NCBI GenBank assembly: GCA_035716025.1 | Contig: DASTKH010000016.1 | Location: 79,661-143,660, forward strand | From: JADGHE01 sp035716025 | GTDB lineage: Bacteria; Pseudomonadota; Alphaproteobacteria; Rhizobiales; Xanthobacteraceae | Reading direction: 5' to 3' | DNA: 64,000 nucleotides | Part shown: piece after piece, positions 35,322 to 44,309 of the stretch | Layout of the letters: every line of letters starts with the position of its first letter | Position numbering within the stretch: the stretch's first letter is position 1 | Notes under the pieces: model-generated | What the model saw: only the letters and a program-made list of their open reading frames with translations | Told to the model about the DNA's origin: nothing | Database searches by the model: none | Program-made: the position numbers and the translations under genes

Positions 35322-35990
35322 GTGATCACACGTCGCGGGTTTCTTTTCGGCGCGTCGGCGTTCACGATCGCCGCGGCGGTGACGGCCGGCTGGCCCGTCT
35401 CGGGCCTGAACTGGATGGGCGAGGCCGCCGCGCAGGGGCCCTCGAGCGAAGAGCTGATGAAGCCCGGCCCCCTCCCGGAAATGACGATGGGAGACCCCAA
35501 GGCGCCGGTGACGATCATCGAATATGCATCGATGACGTGCAGTCATTGCGCGCATTTCGCGACCACCACCTTCCCGGCCTTGAAGAGCCGCTACATTGAT
35601 GCCGGAAAGGTCTACTTTATCTTCCGGGAATTTCCTCTCGATCCGCTCGCGGCCGGGGCCTTCATGCTGGCCCGCTGCGCGGGAGACGGAAAGTATTTTC
35701 CGCTCGTCGAGAAGCTCTTCGCCGAACAGAAGAATTGGGCCTTCGTGCAGAACCCGATCCAGCCCCTGTTCGGTCTCGCCAAGCAGGAGGCCGGTTTCAC
35801 CGAGCAGAGCTTCGAGAAGTGTTTGTCCGACCAGAAGCTGCTCGACAGCATTGACGAGATCCGCCAGCGCGCGCAGCAGAAGTTCGGCGTGAACTCCACC
35901 CCGACCTTCTTCATCAATGGCAAGATTTTCCGCGGCGCAATGACGATCGAGGACGTCGAGAAACAGATCCAGCCCTATCTGAAAAGCTGA
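35322..35990 (+). CDS. DsbA family thiol-disulfide oxidoreductase, Tat-type signal
   Basis: A 222-residue periplasmic thioredoxin-fold protein. The active site is CSHC (73-76) in ASMTCSHCAHF and the cis-Pro loop is VNSTPTFFING. The N terminus TRRGFLFGASAF followed by a hydrophobic stretch fits a twin-arginine signal, with cleavage near GEAAAQGP. The start is a GTG at 35322 with GAGGG eight bases upstream; an upstream TTG at 35301 is possible. The protein is of the BdbD/DsbA short type and may oxidise or reduce envelope proteins. In rhizobia the gene is regularly found just before smc, as here, with 278 bases between. Confidence 0.92.
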   Translation: MITRRGFLFGASAFTIAAAVTAGWPVSGLNWMGEAAAQGPSSEELMKPGPLPEMTMGDPKAPVTIIEYASMTCSHCAHFATTTFPALKSRYIDAGKVYFIFREFPLDPLAAGAFMLARCAGDGKYFPLVEKLFAEQKNWAFVQNPIQPLFGLAKQEAGFTEQSFEKCLSDQKLLDSIDEIRQRAQQKFGVNSTPTFFINGKIFRGAMTIEDVEKQIQPYLKS

Positions 35991-36164
35991 CCTTTGCGCC
36001 TCCAGTCTTGTTGTACGCTCTGCCGAGCCGCTGTGGCGCAACGGAAGCCCGGGCTGATCCCCAGGAAAACCCCATTCAACGGTTGCCGCGAACGGCCCGA
36101 TTGATTCATTCTTGGGCCGATGCGGCGGATTGACGTGATTCGCGCCGGCCAGGGCGGCTTGACG

Positions 36165-36190
36165 CGCGGGTGGGGGAGTCCCCGCCCGCG
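36165..36190. other. Long GC-rich hairpin between dsbA and smc
   Basis: An 11-bp stem, CGCGGGTGGGG (36165-36175) with CCCCGCCCGCG (36180-36190), closes on the tetraloop GAGT and includes one G-T wobble. It lies 175 bases after the dsbA stop and about 80 bases before the smc start. It could be a weak terminator or part of the smc leader; no T-run is present. Confidence 0.4.
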
Positions 36191-36268
36191 AGGTGGAGTG
36201 CCTTTCCGCAGCTTCCGACGCGGCGAATCCCCCGCGCGGATCGCCGGGTTGCGGCTGAGGAAGCCCCC

Positions 36269-39200
36269 ATGAAGCTTACGCGCCTGCGCCTCATCGGTTT
36301 CAAATCCTTCGTCGAGCCGACCGACGTTCCGATCGAACCGGGACTGACGGGCGTGGTCGGCCCGAACGGCTGCGGCAAGTCGAACCTCGTCGAGGCGTTG
36401 CGCTGGGTCATGGGCGAAGCTTCGCACAAGGCCATGCGGGCGAGCGACATGAACGAGGTGATTTTCTCCGGTTCCGGCAACCGGCCTGCCCGCAACTCCG
36501 CCGAAGTGGTGCTGACGATCGACAATTCGGAGCGCTCCGCGCCGGTGGCCTTCAACGAGTTCGATACGCTGGAGGTCTCGCGCCGGATCGAGCGTGAGCA
36601 GGGCTCGACCTACCGGGTGAATGGTCGCGAGGTGCGGGCGCGGGACATCCAAATCCTTTTCGCGGACGCTTCGACCGGAGCCCGGTCTCCCGCGCTCGTC
36701 CATCAAGGCAAGATCGGCGAAATCGTCCAGGCAAAGCCGCAGCAGCGCCGCCGCGTCCTCGAGGAGGCGGCGGGCGTCGCCGGCCTGCATGCGCGCCGGC
36801 ATGAGGCGGAGCTGCGGCTGAAAGGCGCCGAGCACAATCTCGAACGGCTGGAAGACGTCATCGGCCAGCTTTCGACCCAGATCGACTCGCTCAAGCGACA
36901 GGCGCGCCAGGCGGTGCGCTACAAGGCGGTTTCGGCGCAGGTGCGCAAGGCGGAAGCGACCCTCTTTTATCTGCGCCACCTCGCCGCCAAGGCCGCGGTC
37001 GCGGAAGGCGAGCGCGCGCGCGATCTTGCGGTGCGGCTTGTGGCCGAGCGCACGGAGGCGCAGGCGGCAGCTGCCATCGCGCAGGCCGAAGCGGCCGCCG
37101 CACTCCCGGCGCTGCGCGAGGCGGAAGCCTCGGCGGGCGCGACCCTGCAGCGCCTTCTGGCCGCGCGCGAGACCCTGGAACGAGAAGAGGCGCGGGCGCG
37201 CGAGAAGATTGCCGAGCTCGATCGTCAGCTTGCCCATTGCGCCGAAGATCTCGCCCGCGAGCGGCGCCTTGCGGCCGATGCCGAGGCGGCGCTCGAAAGA
37301 CTTGGCGCCGAGGAAGCGGCTCTGCGCGACACGATCGCCGCCGGGGAGGAACGCCAGCGCGCGGTCGCCGCGCGCGCGAGCGAAGCCGAAGCGGCCCTCG
37401 CGCAGGCCGAAAGGGATTTCACGCAGAAAACGGAAGCGCTTGCCGATCTGACGGCACGGCGCGGCGCGCTCGAGCGCACGCTTGCGGATGCGCGCAGGCG
37501 CTTCGAAAAGCTGGAAACAGACCTTGCGGCGACCGCCGCGGAGGCCGACCACCTCAAGGCCGAAGCGGATCGCGGGCCCGATCTTGCCGCGCTCGCGGCG
37601 GATATCGACGCGGCGCAGAGGGCCGCCGTGGAGGCCGAGACGGTCGCGCACGCCGCAGAAGCGCGCCTTGCGTCGGCGCGGGCCGCCTTCGAGGCCGCCC
37701 GCAAGCCGCTCGGGGAGGCGGAACGGCGGCTCGCCGAGCTCGAGACCGAGGCGCGGACGCTGACCAAGGTTCTGCAGGCCGATGTCGCCAGCATGTGGCC
37801 GCCGGCGCTCGATCTCATTACGGTCGAGAAGGGCTACGAAGCGGCCCTGGGGGCCGCCTTCGGCGACGATATCAATGCCCCCATCGACCCTTCGGCGCCG
37901 GAGCGCTGGGGAGGCTCCCCGACCGACTCGGCCGATCCGATGCTGCCCTATGGGGCTGTGCCGCTCTCGCAATTCGTGACGGCCCCGCCGGAGCTTGCGC
38001 GGCGGATGGCGCAGATCGGCGTCGTCGAGCGCGGCGAAGGTCCGCGCATGGCCGCGCTGCTCAAGCCGGGGCAGCGGCTCGTCTCGCGCGAAGGCGACCT
38101 CTGGCGCTGGGACGGCTATGCCGCCGCGGCGCACGCGCCCACGGCTGCGGTGCGGCGATTGGCGCAGAAGAACCGCCTGGCGGACGTCCGGCGCGAGCGC
38201 GAGACCGCGCAGGACGAGGTGGCGCGCAAGCGCGAAGCCGTTGCCGAGGCGCAGGCGGAGGTTGCCGCCGCGACACAGGCGGAAAGCGAAAGCCGCGCCG
38301 CGTGGCGGGCGCGTCAGCGCGATGTCGAGGCTGCGCGGGCCCGTCACGCGGACGCGGAACGGGACGCGGCACGGATGACGGCGCGCCTTTCCGCCGTATC
38401 GGACAAGCTCGTCCGCTTGCGGCAGGATCGCGACGAGGCGCAAGCCCGCATCGCCGAAGCGGCCGCCGGACAGGCCGCCCTTCCCGTCGCCGCCTCGCTC
38501 GAACAGGATCTCGCCGCCGCGCGCGGGGAGGTGACGGAACGACGCGGCGTCCTGGCCGAAATCCGCGCCGAAGCGCAGACCATCGCACGGGAGCTCGAAC
38601 ACGCGGAACGGCGCTTGCGGACGATCGCCGGCGAGCGCTCCGATTGGGAGGAGCGCGGCCGCGGCTCCTCGGCGCAAATCGCCACCATCGAAGCGCGCGA
38701 GAGCGAAGCGCGGCGCGAGCGCGCCGAGCTCGATTCGGCCCCGGCCCAATTGGCCGAGCGCCGCGACCGTTTGATCGCCGAAATCGAAAGCGCGCAGGCC
38801 GCCCGGCGCGCGGCGGGGGATGCGCTGGCGGTCGGCGAAGCGGCGCAGGCGGCGGCCGACGCCGCCGCGCGCGCGGCGCTCGAAGCCATGGGCTCGGCGC
38901 GGGAGGACGCCGCCCGCGCCGAGGAGCGCTTCGAAGCTGCGAAGGCGCGGCTTTCCGAGATTGCGCGCGAGATCGTCGAGGTCCTGGAGGTCGAGCCCGA
39001 ACGCGCCGCGCATCTCGCCGATCTCGATCCCGAGGGCGCATTGCCGGACGTGGCGACCGTCGAAGCCGATCTCGAACGGTTGCGGCGGGAGCGGGAGCGG
39101 CTCGGCGCAGTCAATCTGCGGGCGGAAGAGGAACTGCGAGAGGTCGAGGCGCAGCACGCGAGCCTCACCGCGGAGCGCGATGACCTCGTGGAAGCCATTC

Positions 39201-39727
39201 GCAAGCTGCGAACCGGGATTCAGAATCTCAACCGGGAAGCACGCGAGCGGTTGACCGCCTCCTTCGAGGTGGTGAATGGGCACTTCAAGCAGCTTTTCAC
39301 CACGCTGTTCGGAGGCGGGGAGGCGGAACTCAAGCTGATCGAGAGCGACGACCCGCTGGAAGCGGGCCTCGACATCGTGGCGCGGCCGCCGGGCAAACGT
39401 CCCCAAAGCCTGACCCTGCTGTCGGGCGGCGAGCAGGCCCTGACGGCGTTGGCCCTGATCTTCGCGGTGTTCCTCACCAACCCGGCGCCGATCTGCGTGC
39501 TGGACGAGGTGGATGCGCCGCTCGACGATCACAATGTCGAGCGCTTCTGCGATCTCCTGGACGAGATGGCGAGGCAGACGGCCACCCGATTCGTGACCAT
39601 CACGCACAACCCCATCACGATGGCGCGGATGAACCGCCTCTACGGCGTCACCATGGCCGAAAGAGGTGTCTCGCAGCTTGTCTCGGTTGATCTTGAGGCG
39701 GCCGTGCGGATCCGCGAAGCGGGTTGA
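36269..39727 (+). CDS. smc: Chromosome partition protein SMC
   Basis: A 1152-residue ATPase of the condensin complex that compacts and separates the chromosome. Walker A is GPNGCGKS (31-38), the ABC signature LSGGEQ (1051-1056) and Walker B CVLDEVDAPLDD follows at about 1076. Two long coiled coils, very rich in Ala, Glu and Arg, flank a hinge at roughly 500-620 (VEKGYEAALGAAFGDDINAP). GAGGA lies seven bases before the ATG at 36269, where MKLTRLRLIGFKSF begins. No scpA/scpB partner genes are in the window. A 1256-residue open frame on the opposite strand covers the whole gene and is an artefact of its codon use. Confidence 0.96.
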   Translation: MKLTRLRLIGFKSFVEPTDVPIEPGLTGVVGPNGCGKSNLVEALRWVMGEASHKAMRASDMNEVIFSGSGNRPARNSAEVVLTIDNSERSAPVAFNEFDTLEVSRRIEREQGSTYRVNGREVRARDIQILFADASTGARSPALVHQGKIGEIVQAKPQQRRRVLEEAAGVAGLHARRHEAELRLKGAEHNLERLEDVIGQLSTQIDSLKRQARQAVRYKAVSAQVRKAEATLFYLRHLAAKAAVAEGERARDLAVRLVAERTEAQAAAAIAQAEAAAALPALREAEASAGATLQRLLAARETLEREEARAREKIAELDRQLAHCAEDLARERRLAADAEAALERLGAEEAALRDTIAAGEERQRAVAARASEAEAALAQAERDFTQKTEALADLTARRGALERTLADARRRFEKLETDLAATAAEADHLKAEADRGPDLAALAADIDAAQRAAVEAETVAHAAEARLASARAAFEAARKPLGEAERRLAELETEARTLTKVLQADVASMWPPALDLITVEKGYEAALGAAFGDDINAPIDPSAPERWGGSPTDSADPMLPYGAVPLSQFVTAPPELARRMAQIGVVERGEGPRMAALLKPGQRLVSREGDLWRWDGYAAAAHAPTAAVRRLAQKNRLADVRRERETAQDEVARKREAVAEAQAEVAAATQAESESRAAWRARQRDVEAARARHADAERDAARMTARLSAVSDKLVRLRQDRDEAQARIAEAAAGQAALPVAASLEQDLAAARGEVTERRGVLAEIRAEAQTIARELEHAERRLRTIAGERSDWEERGRGSSAQIATIEARESEARRERAELDSAPAQLAERRDRLIAEIESAQAARRAAGDALAVGEAAQAAADAAARAALEAMGSAREDAARAEERFEAAKARLSEIAREIVEVLEVEPERAAHLADLDPEGALPDVATVEADLERLRRERERLGAVNLRAEEELREVEAQHASLTAERDDLVEAIRKLRTGIQNLNREARERLTASFEVVNGHFKQLFTTLFGGGEAELKLIESDDPLEAGLDIVARPPGKRPQSLTLLSGGEQALTALALIFAVFLTNPAPICVLDEVDAPLDDHNVERFCDLLDEMARQTATRFVTITHNPITMARMNRLYGVTMAERGVSQLVSVDLEAAVRIREAG

Positions 39728-39872
39728 AAGCGGCCCGATCCGCACATTTTACCTCCGGACGCAGGGCCCCGTACGGGGAACTGCAATCTCGGCCGCGGCG
39801 TTACGTTCTTCGAGGGACCCTTGCATGCCGCATCGGCGGCACAGGGCCAGGGCGTAACGGGAAGGAACGGTC

Positions 39873-40265
39873 ATGTATAACGGCTTGAAGACTGCCGCGC
39901 TGGCGCTGTCTTGCGCCGGGCTGCTGGCGCTGTCCGCCCCGAGTTCCGGCATCGCCATGCCGTCCGCCGGCATGCAGATCCATGCCGCGGCAGACACGTT
40001 GCCCGGAAGGATGACGGATGTGCGGTGGCGCGGCCGCCATCACGGAGGCGGGGCGCTCGTTGCCGGACTTGCGGCCGGCATCATCGGGGCCGCGGCCGTC
40101 GGCGCCTTCGCGCGCCCCTATTACTACTATGATTACCCCTACTACCCGTATTACCCAAGCTACGCGTATTACGGGCCGCGGTACTATTACGGTGGGCCGT
40201 ATGGGTATCACCGGCGCGTCCACTGGCGTCACCGCCATTGGCACCACCGTCGCTACTACCGGTGA
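39873..40265 (+). CDS. Secreted Tyr/His-rich glycine-zipper protein
   Basis: A 130-residue protein with a signal peptide (MYNGLKTAALALSCAGLLAL, cleavage near SSGIAMPS), a hydrophobic Gly/Ala stretch GALVAGLAAGIIGAAAVGAF resembling a glycine zipper, and a C-terminal third made almost only of Tyr, Pro, Arg, His and Trp. Similar small proteins are common in Rhizobiales and are of unknown function; membrane insertion and metal or surface binding have been suggested for such compositions, which is only inference here. The ribosome site AAGGA lies nine bases before the ATG at 39873. It has its own terminator (40278-40308), so it is probably a single-gene unit. Confidence 0.8.
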   Translation: MYNGLKTAALALSCAGLLALSAPSSGIAMPSAGMQIHAAADTLPGRMTDVRWRGRHHGGGALVAGLAAGIIGAAAVGAFARPYYYYDYPYYPYYPSYAYYGPRYYYGGPYGYHRRVHWRHRHWHHRRYYR

Positions 40266-40277
40266 GCGAGCCGAAGA

Positions 40278-40308
40278 GGGCCGGCCCCGTTTGGCCGGCC
40301 CCTTTTTT
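40278..40308 (+). terminator. Rho-independent terminator after the Tyr/His-rich gene
   Basis: GGGCCGGCC (40278-40286) and GGCCGGCCC (40293-40301) form a perfect 9-bp stem with a 6-base loop followed by six T at 40303-40308. It acts on the plus strand and lies eight bases from the murA stop codon. Confidence 0.9.
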
Positions 40309-40315
40309 GACTGCC

Positions 40316-41605
40316 TCAGCCGCTCAACCGCTCGATCGAGGCGCCGCAATCGGCGAGTTTGCGTTCCAACTGCTCGAAACCCCGGTCGAGGTGGTAGACG
40401 CGATTGACGATCGTCTCGCCCTCCGCGGCGAGGCCGGCGATGACCAACGAAACCGAAGCGCGGAGATCCGTCGCCATGACGGGTGCGCCCTTGAGGCGCT
40501 CCACACCTTCCACGATTGCGGTATCGCCTTCCAGGCGAATGCGGGCGCCGAGCCGCGCCAGTTCCTGAACGTGCATGAAGCGGTTTTCAAAGATCGTCTC
40601 CGTGATGCGGGACGTGCCGCGCGCGCGCGTCATCAGCGCCATCAATTGCGCCTGCAGATCGGTTGGAAAGCCCGGAAAAGGCGCCGTCGCGACCTCGACC
40701 GGAGCGAGCCCCGCACCGTTGCGGGTCACGCGGATGCCGGCGTTCTCGTGCGCAATCTCCGCACCCGTCTCGGCGAGGACGTCGAGGGCGCTTTGCAGGA
40801 GGCCCGGTTCGGCGCCTTCCAGCAGGATTTCTCCCCCCGTCATCGCGACCGCCATCGCATAAGTGCCGGTCTCGATCCGGTCGGGCAGCACGCTGTGCCG
40901 CGTGCCGGAGAGTTTCGTGACGCCCTCCACGACGATCCGCGACGTGCCGGCGCCGCTGATTCGCGCGCCCATCTTGATGAGGCAGGCGGCAAGGTCGGCG
41001 ATTTCGGGTTCCTGCGCAGCGTTCTCGATGACGGTCCGGCCATCCGCGAGCGCGGCCCCCATCAGGGCCGTATGGGTGCCGCCGACCGTGACCTTGGGAA
41101 ACACGATCTCGCCGCCCTTGAGACCCCGAGGCGCACGGGCCACCACATAGCCGCCGTCGATCTCGATTTCCGCGCCGAGTCGCTCCATCGCCATCAGCAG
41201 CAGATCGACCGGCCGGGTGCCGATGGCGCAACCGCCGGGCAGCGACACGCGCGCCTCCCCCATGCGGGCGACCAGCGGGGCAAGGACCCAGAAGCTCGCC
41301 CGCATGCGCGAGACGAGCTCGTAGGGCGCGGTGGTGTCGACGATGCGGGCCGCGGAAATCTTCAGGGTCTGCCCGTGGAACTGGCGCTCGCCCGGCCGCT
41401 TGCCGGAAACCGTGACGTCCACCCCGTGATTGCCGAGAATGCGCTGCAGCAGCGCCACGTCCGCCAGTCGCGGCACGTTGTCGAGGGTAAGGGTTTCTTC
41501 GGTCAACAGACTCGCAATCATCAGCGGCAAGGCCGCGTTCTTTGCGCCCGAGATCGGAATGGTTCCGACGAGCGGACGGCCGCCGGTGATACGAATGCGA
41601 TCCAT
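40316..41605 (-). CDS. murA: UDP-N-acetylglucosamine 1-carboxyvinyltransferase
   Basis: A 429-residue enzyme catalysing the first committed step of peptidoglycan synthesis, transfer of enolpyruvate to UDP-GlcNAc. Lys22 (SGAKNAALP), the substrate loop Cys126 in LPGGCAIGTRP (the residue attacked by fosfomycin) and GTSRITETIFENRFMH are all present, so the enzyme should be active and fosfomycin-sensitive at the residue level. The ATG at 41605 gives the canonical MDRIRITGG start, with GGGGGA upstream; the open frame beyond it is rejected. It reads left from a 59-residue small gene 210 bases upstream, and ends next to a terminator belonging to the opposite strand. Confidence 0.96.
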   Translation of the reverse strand: MDRIRITGGRPLVGTIPISGAKNAALPLMIASLLTEETLTLDNVPRLADVALLQRILGNHGVDVTVSGKRPGERQFHGQTLKISAARIVDTTAPYELVSRMRASFWVLAPLVARMGEARVSLPGGCAIGTRPVDLLLMAMERLGAEIEIDGGYVVARAPRGLKGGEIVFPKVTVGGTHTALMGAALADGRTVIENAAQEPEIADLAACLIKMGARISGAGTSRIVVEGVTKLSGTRHSVLPDRIETGTYAMAVAMTGGEILLEGAEPGLLQSALDVLAETGAEIAHENAGIRVTRNGAGLAPVEVATAPFPGFPTDLQAQLMALMTRARGTSRITETIFENRFMHVQELARLGARIRLEGDTAIVEGVERLKGAPVMATDLRASVSLVIAGLAAEGETIVNRVYHLDRGFEQLERKLADCGASIERLSG

Positions 41606-41815
41606 CGCAAATCCCCCGCTGAGGCCCCTGGTTGACACGGGCCGGCACCATGCCGGGCCGCCCGCACGGCGCGCATCGGCCGGCCGGTGGCAGGAACAAT
41701 CTGGCGCCTGCTTCCGTGCAGGCTTGGCCGGCCCGCGATCGTCTCGACTGTGACCGTTTCGCACAGCGCCGCGCGAATGAGGCGAAAGTCGGGACTGCGA
41801 AGGGTTCTCCCGCCA

Positions 41816-41995
41816 TTATTCGCCTTGGCTGTCACGTTCGGTCGTGTCCGAGGGCGGCTCCGCCGGCTCGCGCGCGGACGGGTCCGCGGCCCGGCCACGT
41901 GCCTGCTCCTTGCGGCGCCGCAGATTTTCTCGCAGCGCCGCCTGCAGGCGCTGTTGCCGCTCGGTCCGGCGCCGGGTTTTCGTATCCTCCGCCAT
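41816..41995 (-). CDS. Small basic/acidic charged protein, 59 residues
   Basis: A 59-residue frame, MAEDTKTRRRTERQQRLQAA followed by LRENLRRRKEQARGRAADPS and an acidic tail ending DSQGE. Short Arg/Gln-rich proteins with the text RLxAALRENLRRRK are common upstream of murA in Rhizobiales, so I accept it as real despite its size. It is predicted to be one amphipathic helix followed by a disordered tail, cytoplasmic, of unknown function. No clear ribosome site precedes the ATG at 41995. The gene reads toward murA, with 210 non-coding bases between. The regular charged composition and synteny are the only evidence. Confidence 0.65.
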   Translation of the reverse strand: MAEDTKTRRRTERQQRLQAALRENLRRRKEQARGRAADPSAREPAEPPSDTTERDSQGE

Positions 41996-42110
41996 GCGGT
42001 CGAACTTTGCGCGTCTCCGGCCGAGCCTGCTTGCGCCAAATCTCCCCCTGTGGCAAGCATCGCGGCCATTGCGGCGTTTCCATATAAGATGCCGCGCCGT
42101 GCTGCGCTCG

Positions 42111-42185
<75 letters not shown>

Positions 42186-42241
42186 GTTCACGCCTTGAAA
42201 CCGTCCGCCCTGTCTTGTGCTCAAGGCTGCCCGCCGGCTCC

Positions 42242-43030
42242 TCAGGCGAGGCGCTTCAGCGAGAAATCGCGGATGTCGCGAAGCAATTTGATGAACTCCG
42301 CAGCTTGGAGGGCGGCGGTCGCGCGGCCCTTCTCGGCGCTCGCGCGCGCCGCATTGCCCATCGCGCCGGAAGGGTGGAGATCCTGCGCAACCCAGCCGAA
42401 GGCGTTCGCCCCGGTCGGGCGCAGATGCACGAAGCGGCGCGCCATCTCCGCGGTTGCGGGCACGAAATTCTCCGCCCGCTCCATGCGCACGAGGTCGGGC
42501 CGGAAGTGCAGCATCAGCGACGTTTCGATGTCGCCCGCGTGGATGCCGAACGCCGCTTCCTGATCGTCGAAGAGCCCCGGTGGCCGGCCCAACCGGCTCC
42601 AAGAACACGCCACGACCAGCATGCCGAGGCGAACCCTGAGGTCGCGCGCGACAATGGACAGAAGATCGACATTGCCGCCGTGCGAATTCACCAACACGAG
42701 CTTGCGAAGCCCCGCCCTGTGGACAGACTCCCCGATCTCCGTCCAGGCGCGTAGCGCCGTCTCGGCCGAGAGCGTGATCGTGCCGGGAAAGCCGAGGTGT
42801 TCGTCGGATTTGCCGATCGCCTGCGTGGGCAGGATGAGGATCGACAGATCGTCGGGCAGTTGTGCAAGCACCTCGGAAAGCATGCCTTCGGCGATCACGG
42901 TGTCCGTCGACACCGGCAGATGCGGCCCGTGCTGCTCGGTGGAGGCGACGGGAAGCACGGCAACCGTGGTTTCCGGGTCGAGCGCCGGAAAATCGGTCGT
43001 TGCAAGCTGGTGCCAATGTGTCGTGCGCAT
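42242..43030 (-). CDS. Creatininase family amidohydrolase
   Basis: A 262-residue metal-dependent amidohydrolase. Expected metal ligands of the family are visible: Glu32 and His34 in STEQHGPHLP, Asp43 in STDT, the conserved NSHGGN (115-120) and Glu169 in HAGDIETS. Relatives hydrolyse creatinine, or act in riboflavin/F420 or mycofactocin pathways; this copy is not assigned. The ATG at 43030 gives MRTTHWHQLATTDF, a common start. It is divergent from an ABC ATPase/permease pair 380 bases away, which may import its substrate (inference). Its stop is 57 bases from the tRNA-Thr gene on the other strand. Confidence 0.88.
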   Translation of the reverse strand: MRTTHWHQLATTDFPALDPETTVAVLPVASTEQHGPHLPVSTDTVIAEGMLSEVLAQLPDDLSILILPTQAIGKSDEHLGFPGTITLSAETALRAWTEIGESVHRAGLRKLVLVNSHGGNVDLLSIVARDLRVRLGMLVVACSWSRLGRPPGLFDDQEAAFGIHAGDIETSLMLHFRPDLVRMERAENFVPATAEMARRFVHLRPTGANAFGWVAQDLHPSGAMGNAARASAEKGRATAALQAAEFIKLLRDIRDFSLKRLA

Positions 43031-43411
43031 CTGCGCCTCAAAAAATCGCGCGCTCTTCGGCCGGGCGGCCCCGGCCGGGGCGCGCCTGCGCCTTACTCCT
43101 GATGCGACTTCGTAAGACGAAGGCCCGCGCGGTCAAGCCCCGGCGGCCATTGTGCCCTGGACTCAGCGCTGCGCTTGAGCTTGCCGGCGGGCCGGAATAC
43201 ATCTGCGCTGGCGATCGCGCGCCTTATGCGGCGTCCCGACCCGGAGTGCCCGATATGACCGACCCCCGGATCGCCCCTGCGCCGGATTTCACCCGAATCC
43301 CGGCGTGGCCGCGCCCTGGGAACGCCTCGCAGGCGCCACATGCCCGTTCGTTTGTTGCACCGGCGCGCTCGCCCGCGGCAGCCGAAGCAACGCTGTCTCT
43401 TGGCGCCCCGG
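43031..43411. other. Divergent intergenic region, creatininase-type gene / ABC ATPase
   Basis: About 380 bases without an accepted gene. A short rightward frame from an ATG at 43255 to 43428 has no motif and no ribosome site and overlaps the ATPase start. CTTCGT and ACGAAG (about 43109-43123) form a small dyad. Promoters for both flanking genes should lie here, but no good -35/-10 pair was found. Confidence 0.4.
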
Positions 43412-44233
43412 ATGACCGTGGGGAGTGAACCGATCGTCGGGCGCGCGGACCGCGACCGGCCGGTCGGTGTGCCGCTCGTATCGATCCGCAATGTTTCCAA
43501 GCAGTTCGCAAACGGCACGGTGGCCATCCAGGGCGTCGATCTCGATATCTTCGCCGGGGAGTTCGTCAGCCTGCTCGGACCGTCGGGGTGCGGAAAATCC
43601 ACGCTGCTGCGCATCGTTGCGGGGCTGATCGGGCCGTCGGCCGGCAGCATCGCATGGCGGGGGACGGCCAGGAACGGCAGCGGAACGGCGCAGCCGCGTC
43701 TCGGCTTCGTGTTCCAGGAAGCGACCCTCATGCCCTGGGCCAGCGCGCTGCGCAATGTCATGCTGCCGCTCATGCTCGCCCGCGTGAAGCGGGAGGAGGC
43801 GCAAGCGCGCGCGGCCGAAATGCTCGCGCTCGTGGGGCTCAAGGGCTTCGAGAGGGCGTATCCGCGGGAGCTTTCCGGCGGAATGCGGATGCGCGTCTCG
43901 ATCGCCCGCGCCCTGGTGACGCGGCCAAGCCTGCTGCTGATGGACGAGCCGTTCGCCGCGCTCGACGAGATCACGCGCCATCGGCTCAACGACGACCTGC
44001 TCGCCCTGTGGGCACAAGAGCGATTTACCGTGATGTTCGTGACGCATTCGGTCTTCGAATCCGTTTATCTTTCGCAGCGCATTGCCGTCATGGCGGCGCG
44101 GCCGGGCCGGATCATCGACGATCTTGCCAATCGGGCGCCTTATCCGCGCGATGCCTTGTTCCGCACTTCGGCGGACTACGCCCATCTGTGCCGCGTGGCC
44201 TCCGAGTCGTTGAAGAAGGCGATCGCGCCGTGA
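43412..44233 (+). CDS. ABC transporter ATP-binding protein, NitT/TauT type
   Basis: A 273-residue ATPase with Walker A GPSGCGKST, Q-loop FVFQEATLMPW, signature LSGGMRMRVSIARAL, Walker B LLLMDEPFAALDE and His switch VTHSVFESV. The QEATLMPW and SGGMRMRV wording places it in the nitrate/sulfonate/taurine or hydroxymethylpyrimidine group. The ATG at 43412 is chosen as the first Met giving a normal N terminus; a 24-residue longer frame exists. The permease gene follows after 76 bases. No binding-protein gene is adjacent, so the receptor must be encoded elsewhere; an orphan receptor gene lies at 19.8-20.8 kb. It is divergent from the creatininase-type gene. Confidence 0.9.
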   Translation: MTVGSEPIVGRADRDRPVGVPLVSIRNVSKQFANGTVAIQGVDLDIFAGEFVSLLGPSGCGKSTLLRIVAGLIGPSAGSIAWRGTARNGSGTAQPRLGFVFQEATLMPWASALRNVMLPLMLARVKREEAQARAAEMLALVGLKGFERAYPRELSGGMRMRVSIARALVTRPSLLLMDEPFAALDEITRHRLNDDLLALWAQERFTVMFVTHSVFESVYLSQRIAVMAARPGRIIDDLANRAPYPRDALFRTSADYAHLCRVASESLKKAIAP

Positions 44234-44309
44234 GAACGCCCCTGGGCGACTGCGATCCGGTCGAGGGGTCGGGGGCACGCCCTGCCGAAAAGCGGGAGGA
44301 GCGGCCGAT

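Noticed and set aside
35975..39745. A 1256-residue open frame on the minus strand opposite smc
   Set aside because: It mirrors the smc codons exactly (Arg/Gly/Leu-rich nonsense), has no motif or ribosome site, and smc is beyond doubt. High GC removes stop codons from the antisense frame.
40120..40265. Tyr-rich repeat as a simple-sequence DNA repeat
   Set aside because: The tac/tat-rich stretch is coding and irregular at the DNA level; it reflects protein composition and is not a tandem repeat.
42192..42227. GCCTTGA/TCAAGGC inverted repeat after tRNA-Thr as a terminator
   Set aside because: A 7-bp stem with a 22-base loop and no T-run is too weak to call.
43255..43428. A 57-residue rightward frame in the creatininase/ABC intergenic region
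   Set aside because: Pro/Ala-rich, no ribosome site, overlaps the ATPase start and ends without any domain.
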